Assembly: GCA_019686145.1 (NCBI GenBank)
Contig: JADGHK010000012.1
Span: 1-15,355, forward strand
Direction of reading: 5' to 3'
From: Bryobacteraceae bacterium
GTDB taxonomy: Bacteria; Acidobacteriota; Terriglobia; Bryobacterales; Bryobacteraceae
Length of the DNA: 15,355 nucleotides
Part shown: positions 14,570 through 15,355 of the stretch, piece after piece
Layout: the number at the start of each line of letters is the position of its first letter
Position numbering within the stretch: position 1 is the stretch's first letter
Notes under the pieces: generated by a model
What the model was told of the DNA's origin: nothing
The model's database searches: none
What the model saw: only the letters and a program-made list of their open reading frames with translations
Translations under genes and position numbers: made by a program

Positions 14570-14740
14570 TTACAAAAAACACTTGCCATCGCATGCCGTT
14601 GAGTCCAATATGGCGCAATAGAATTCGTCATGAACGGACATGATCGTCGGGTCCGCACAGTTCTGCGCGCCGTTCCAGTTGGAAAGCCCAAAGAAGTGAC
14701 CAAACTCGTGCGAGACCGTCATCTTCGCACCCAGTCGGGA
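14570..14740 (-). pseudogene. C-terminal fragment of a zinc metalloprotease (HEXXHXXGL type)
   Basis: On the minus strand the frame ending at TAA 14572-14570 encodes MTVSHEFGHFFGLSNWNG, then NCADPTIMS and a short tail with CDGKC. HEFGHFFGL is the HEXXHXXG zinc-binding motif of matrixin-like metzincins, and TIMS sits where these enzymes have the Met-turn. Everything before the zinc motif is missing: upstream of about 14740 the DNA belongs to a Gp37/Gp68-like gene in another frame, and the protease frame meets a stop near 14770. The ATG at 14722 overlaps the TGA of that gene (ATGA), but a 50-residue product would lack most of the catalytic domain. The stop lies 12 nt before the 205-residue secreted protein. 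Confidence 0.7.
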
Positions 14741-14905
14741 TTGATCGGTCTCGCTCCTGGACCTGATTCACCGCCGACAATGACCCAATCGATACCGCGC
14801 AGATTCAATTGGGATAGCGGCCCGAGGAGCGGCTCTAAGGACAAGAACTTGATGTGAGCAGGGGTTCGTCGCAGATCGTCAATCTCGAAACGGATCAGAC
14901 GCAGT
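14719..14905 (-). pseudogene. Gp37/Gp68 (DUF5131) family fragment
   Basis: About 60 codons resemble the middle to late part of phage Gp37/Gp68-type (DUF5131) proteins: IDDLRRTPAHIKFLSLEPLL, GPLSQLNLRGIDWVIVGGES and GPGARPINPDWVR. The frame remains open to 15111, but the residues before about 14905 do not look like this family. The end is also cut: after DPxWVR the family normally continues with a helix and FFKQWG, but here a stop follows at the join with the metalloprotease fragment. The family is often carried on phages and mobile elements, so this piece hints at a past insertion. Confidence 0.7.
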
Positions 14906-15033
14906 TGCTGGGGCCACAGGGAACCTGTCCTCATTCCCTCCAATTTAGCTTTCCTCGTGCAGGTGCTCGGTATATAAAGCCATAAGCCCGGTTTTTCCGG
15001 TAGTCGGATTGCATGGGCATTTTCTTTTTCTAA

Positions 15034-15051
15034 TCCCTGTCTTATCAGGGA
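15034..15051. repeat. Palindrome resembling a single CRISPR-type repeat
   Basis: TCCCTG (15034-15039) and CAGGGA (15046-15051) form a perfect 6-bp stem with a 6-nt loop. On the minus strand the hairpin is followed by TTAGAAAAAG, giving an overall look like CRISPR repeats that end in GGGATTAGAAA or GGGATTGAAA. Only one copy is present, so it is not an array and may be chance. Confidence 0.2.
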
Positions 15052-15070
15052 CGATGCGGCGGCACGGCGG

Positions 15071-15355
15071 CTAGTTCGCTGCGAAATACGTACCACGTTC
15101 GAGATCGCCAATGAGACCGATCTGTGTCGGCCGCCAGCCTAATCTCTCTCGCGTCAGCGCGCTTGAGGCCAGGACATCCATTCCGAAGAAGTGTCCGATC
15201 CAGCCAAAATGTTCGGCCGCCTGCTCCTGCAATACGCTGATCACCGGTACATTCACGCGACGGCCGATCACTTCGGCGATTTCTTTCGTCGGAACTCCTT
15301 CATCCCCGATTGCGTGATAACTCGTTCCCGCAGAACCCTTTTCTAGCACGAGCCT
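15071..15355 (-). CDS. SDR-family NAD(P)-dependent oxidoreductase, C-terminal part (runs off right edge)
   Basis: The minus-strand frame is open from the right edge and ends at TAG 15073-15071; the last 94 codons are visible. The sequence (LEKGSAGTSYHAIGDEGVP, TKEIAEVIGRRVNVPVISV, AAEHFGWIGHFFGMDVLASS, ALTRERLGWRPTQIGLIGDL) is the substrate-binding and C-terminal part of extended SDR enzymes of the NAD-dependent epimerase/3-beta-hydroxysteroid dehydrogenase type. The nucleotide-binding GxxGxxG and the YxxxK active site would lie beyond the window, so activity cannot be judged. LGWRPT is the typical closing motif. The start is not in view; an internal ATG at 15349 is not the likely start. Its substrate is unknown. 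Confidence 0.85.
   Translation of the reverse strand, partial: RLVLEKGSAGTSYHAIGDEGVPTKEIAEVIGRRVNVPVISVLQEQAAEHFGWIGHFFGMDVLASSALTRERLGWRPTQIGLIGDLERGTYFAAN

Overview
The window looks like a chromosomal piece of a soil-type Acidobacteriota genome, most like the Solibacter/Bryobacter side of the phylum. This rests on an Oar-type TonB-dependent receptor of about 1,100 residues with an N-terminal carboxypeptidase-regulatory-like domain, an ADOP-type duplicated orphan FtsX/MacB permease, twin-arginine secreted hydrolase-like proteins and GC-rich codon use. The assignment is inferred from gene families; no rRNA or marker gene is present.

Left part (1-6800): a compact uptake/degradation locus. 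On the minus strand a TonB-dependent receptor (5765-2466) is followed after 9 nt by a Tat-type TIM-barrel hydrolase-like protein (2456-267). After another 5 nt comes a second, paralogous secreted protein that runs off the left edge (261-1). A LysR regulator (5889-6800) is divergent from the receptor. An imperfect inverted repeat in the shared intergenic region overlaps candidate promoter elements for both genes. The likely logic is that LysR senses a substrate or breakdown product, the receptor imports it and the two secreted enzymes act on it.

Middle part (6801-9730): worn accessory DNA. It holds a short remnant of a DUF6223-like gene, a glycerophosphodiesterase relic (two frameshifts and a missing middle), a 603-residue coiled-coil protein of unknown function with more A+T-rich sequence (7315-9126, minus), a possible 64-codon ORF in front of it, and the 5' end of a secreted, possibly beta-propeller gene that stops against the next gene.

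Right part (9735-15355): a two-gene operon on the minus strand encodes a DUF6223-type four-helix membrane protein and an ECF41/SigJ-type sigma factor. They share a GTGA overlap, and a close match to the ECF41 promoter signature (TGTCACA-N16-CGTC) lies 29 nt before the first gene. On the plus strand are the remnant of an MsbA-type ABC exporter that has lost the core of its ATPase domain and an intact ADOP permease (11416-13848). On the minus strand are a secreted protein of unknown function (13940-14557), the end of a zinc metalloprotease joined to the end of a Gp37/Gp68 (DUF5131) gene, and the C-terminal part of an SDR oxidoreductase that runs off the right edge.

The two strongest signals for follow-up are the predicted self-controlled ECF41-DUF6223 unit and the uncharacterised 603-residue protein among gene fragments. 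The clustering of broken genes, two of which keep both ends but lost their middle, is also notable.
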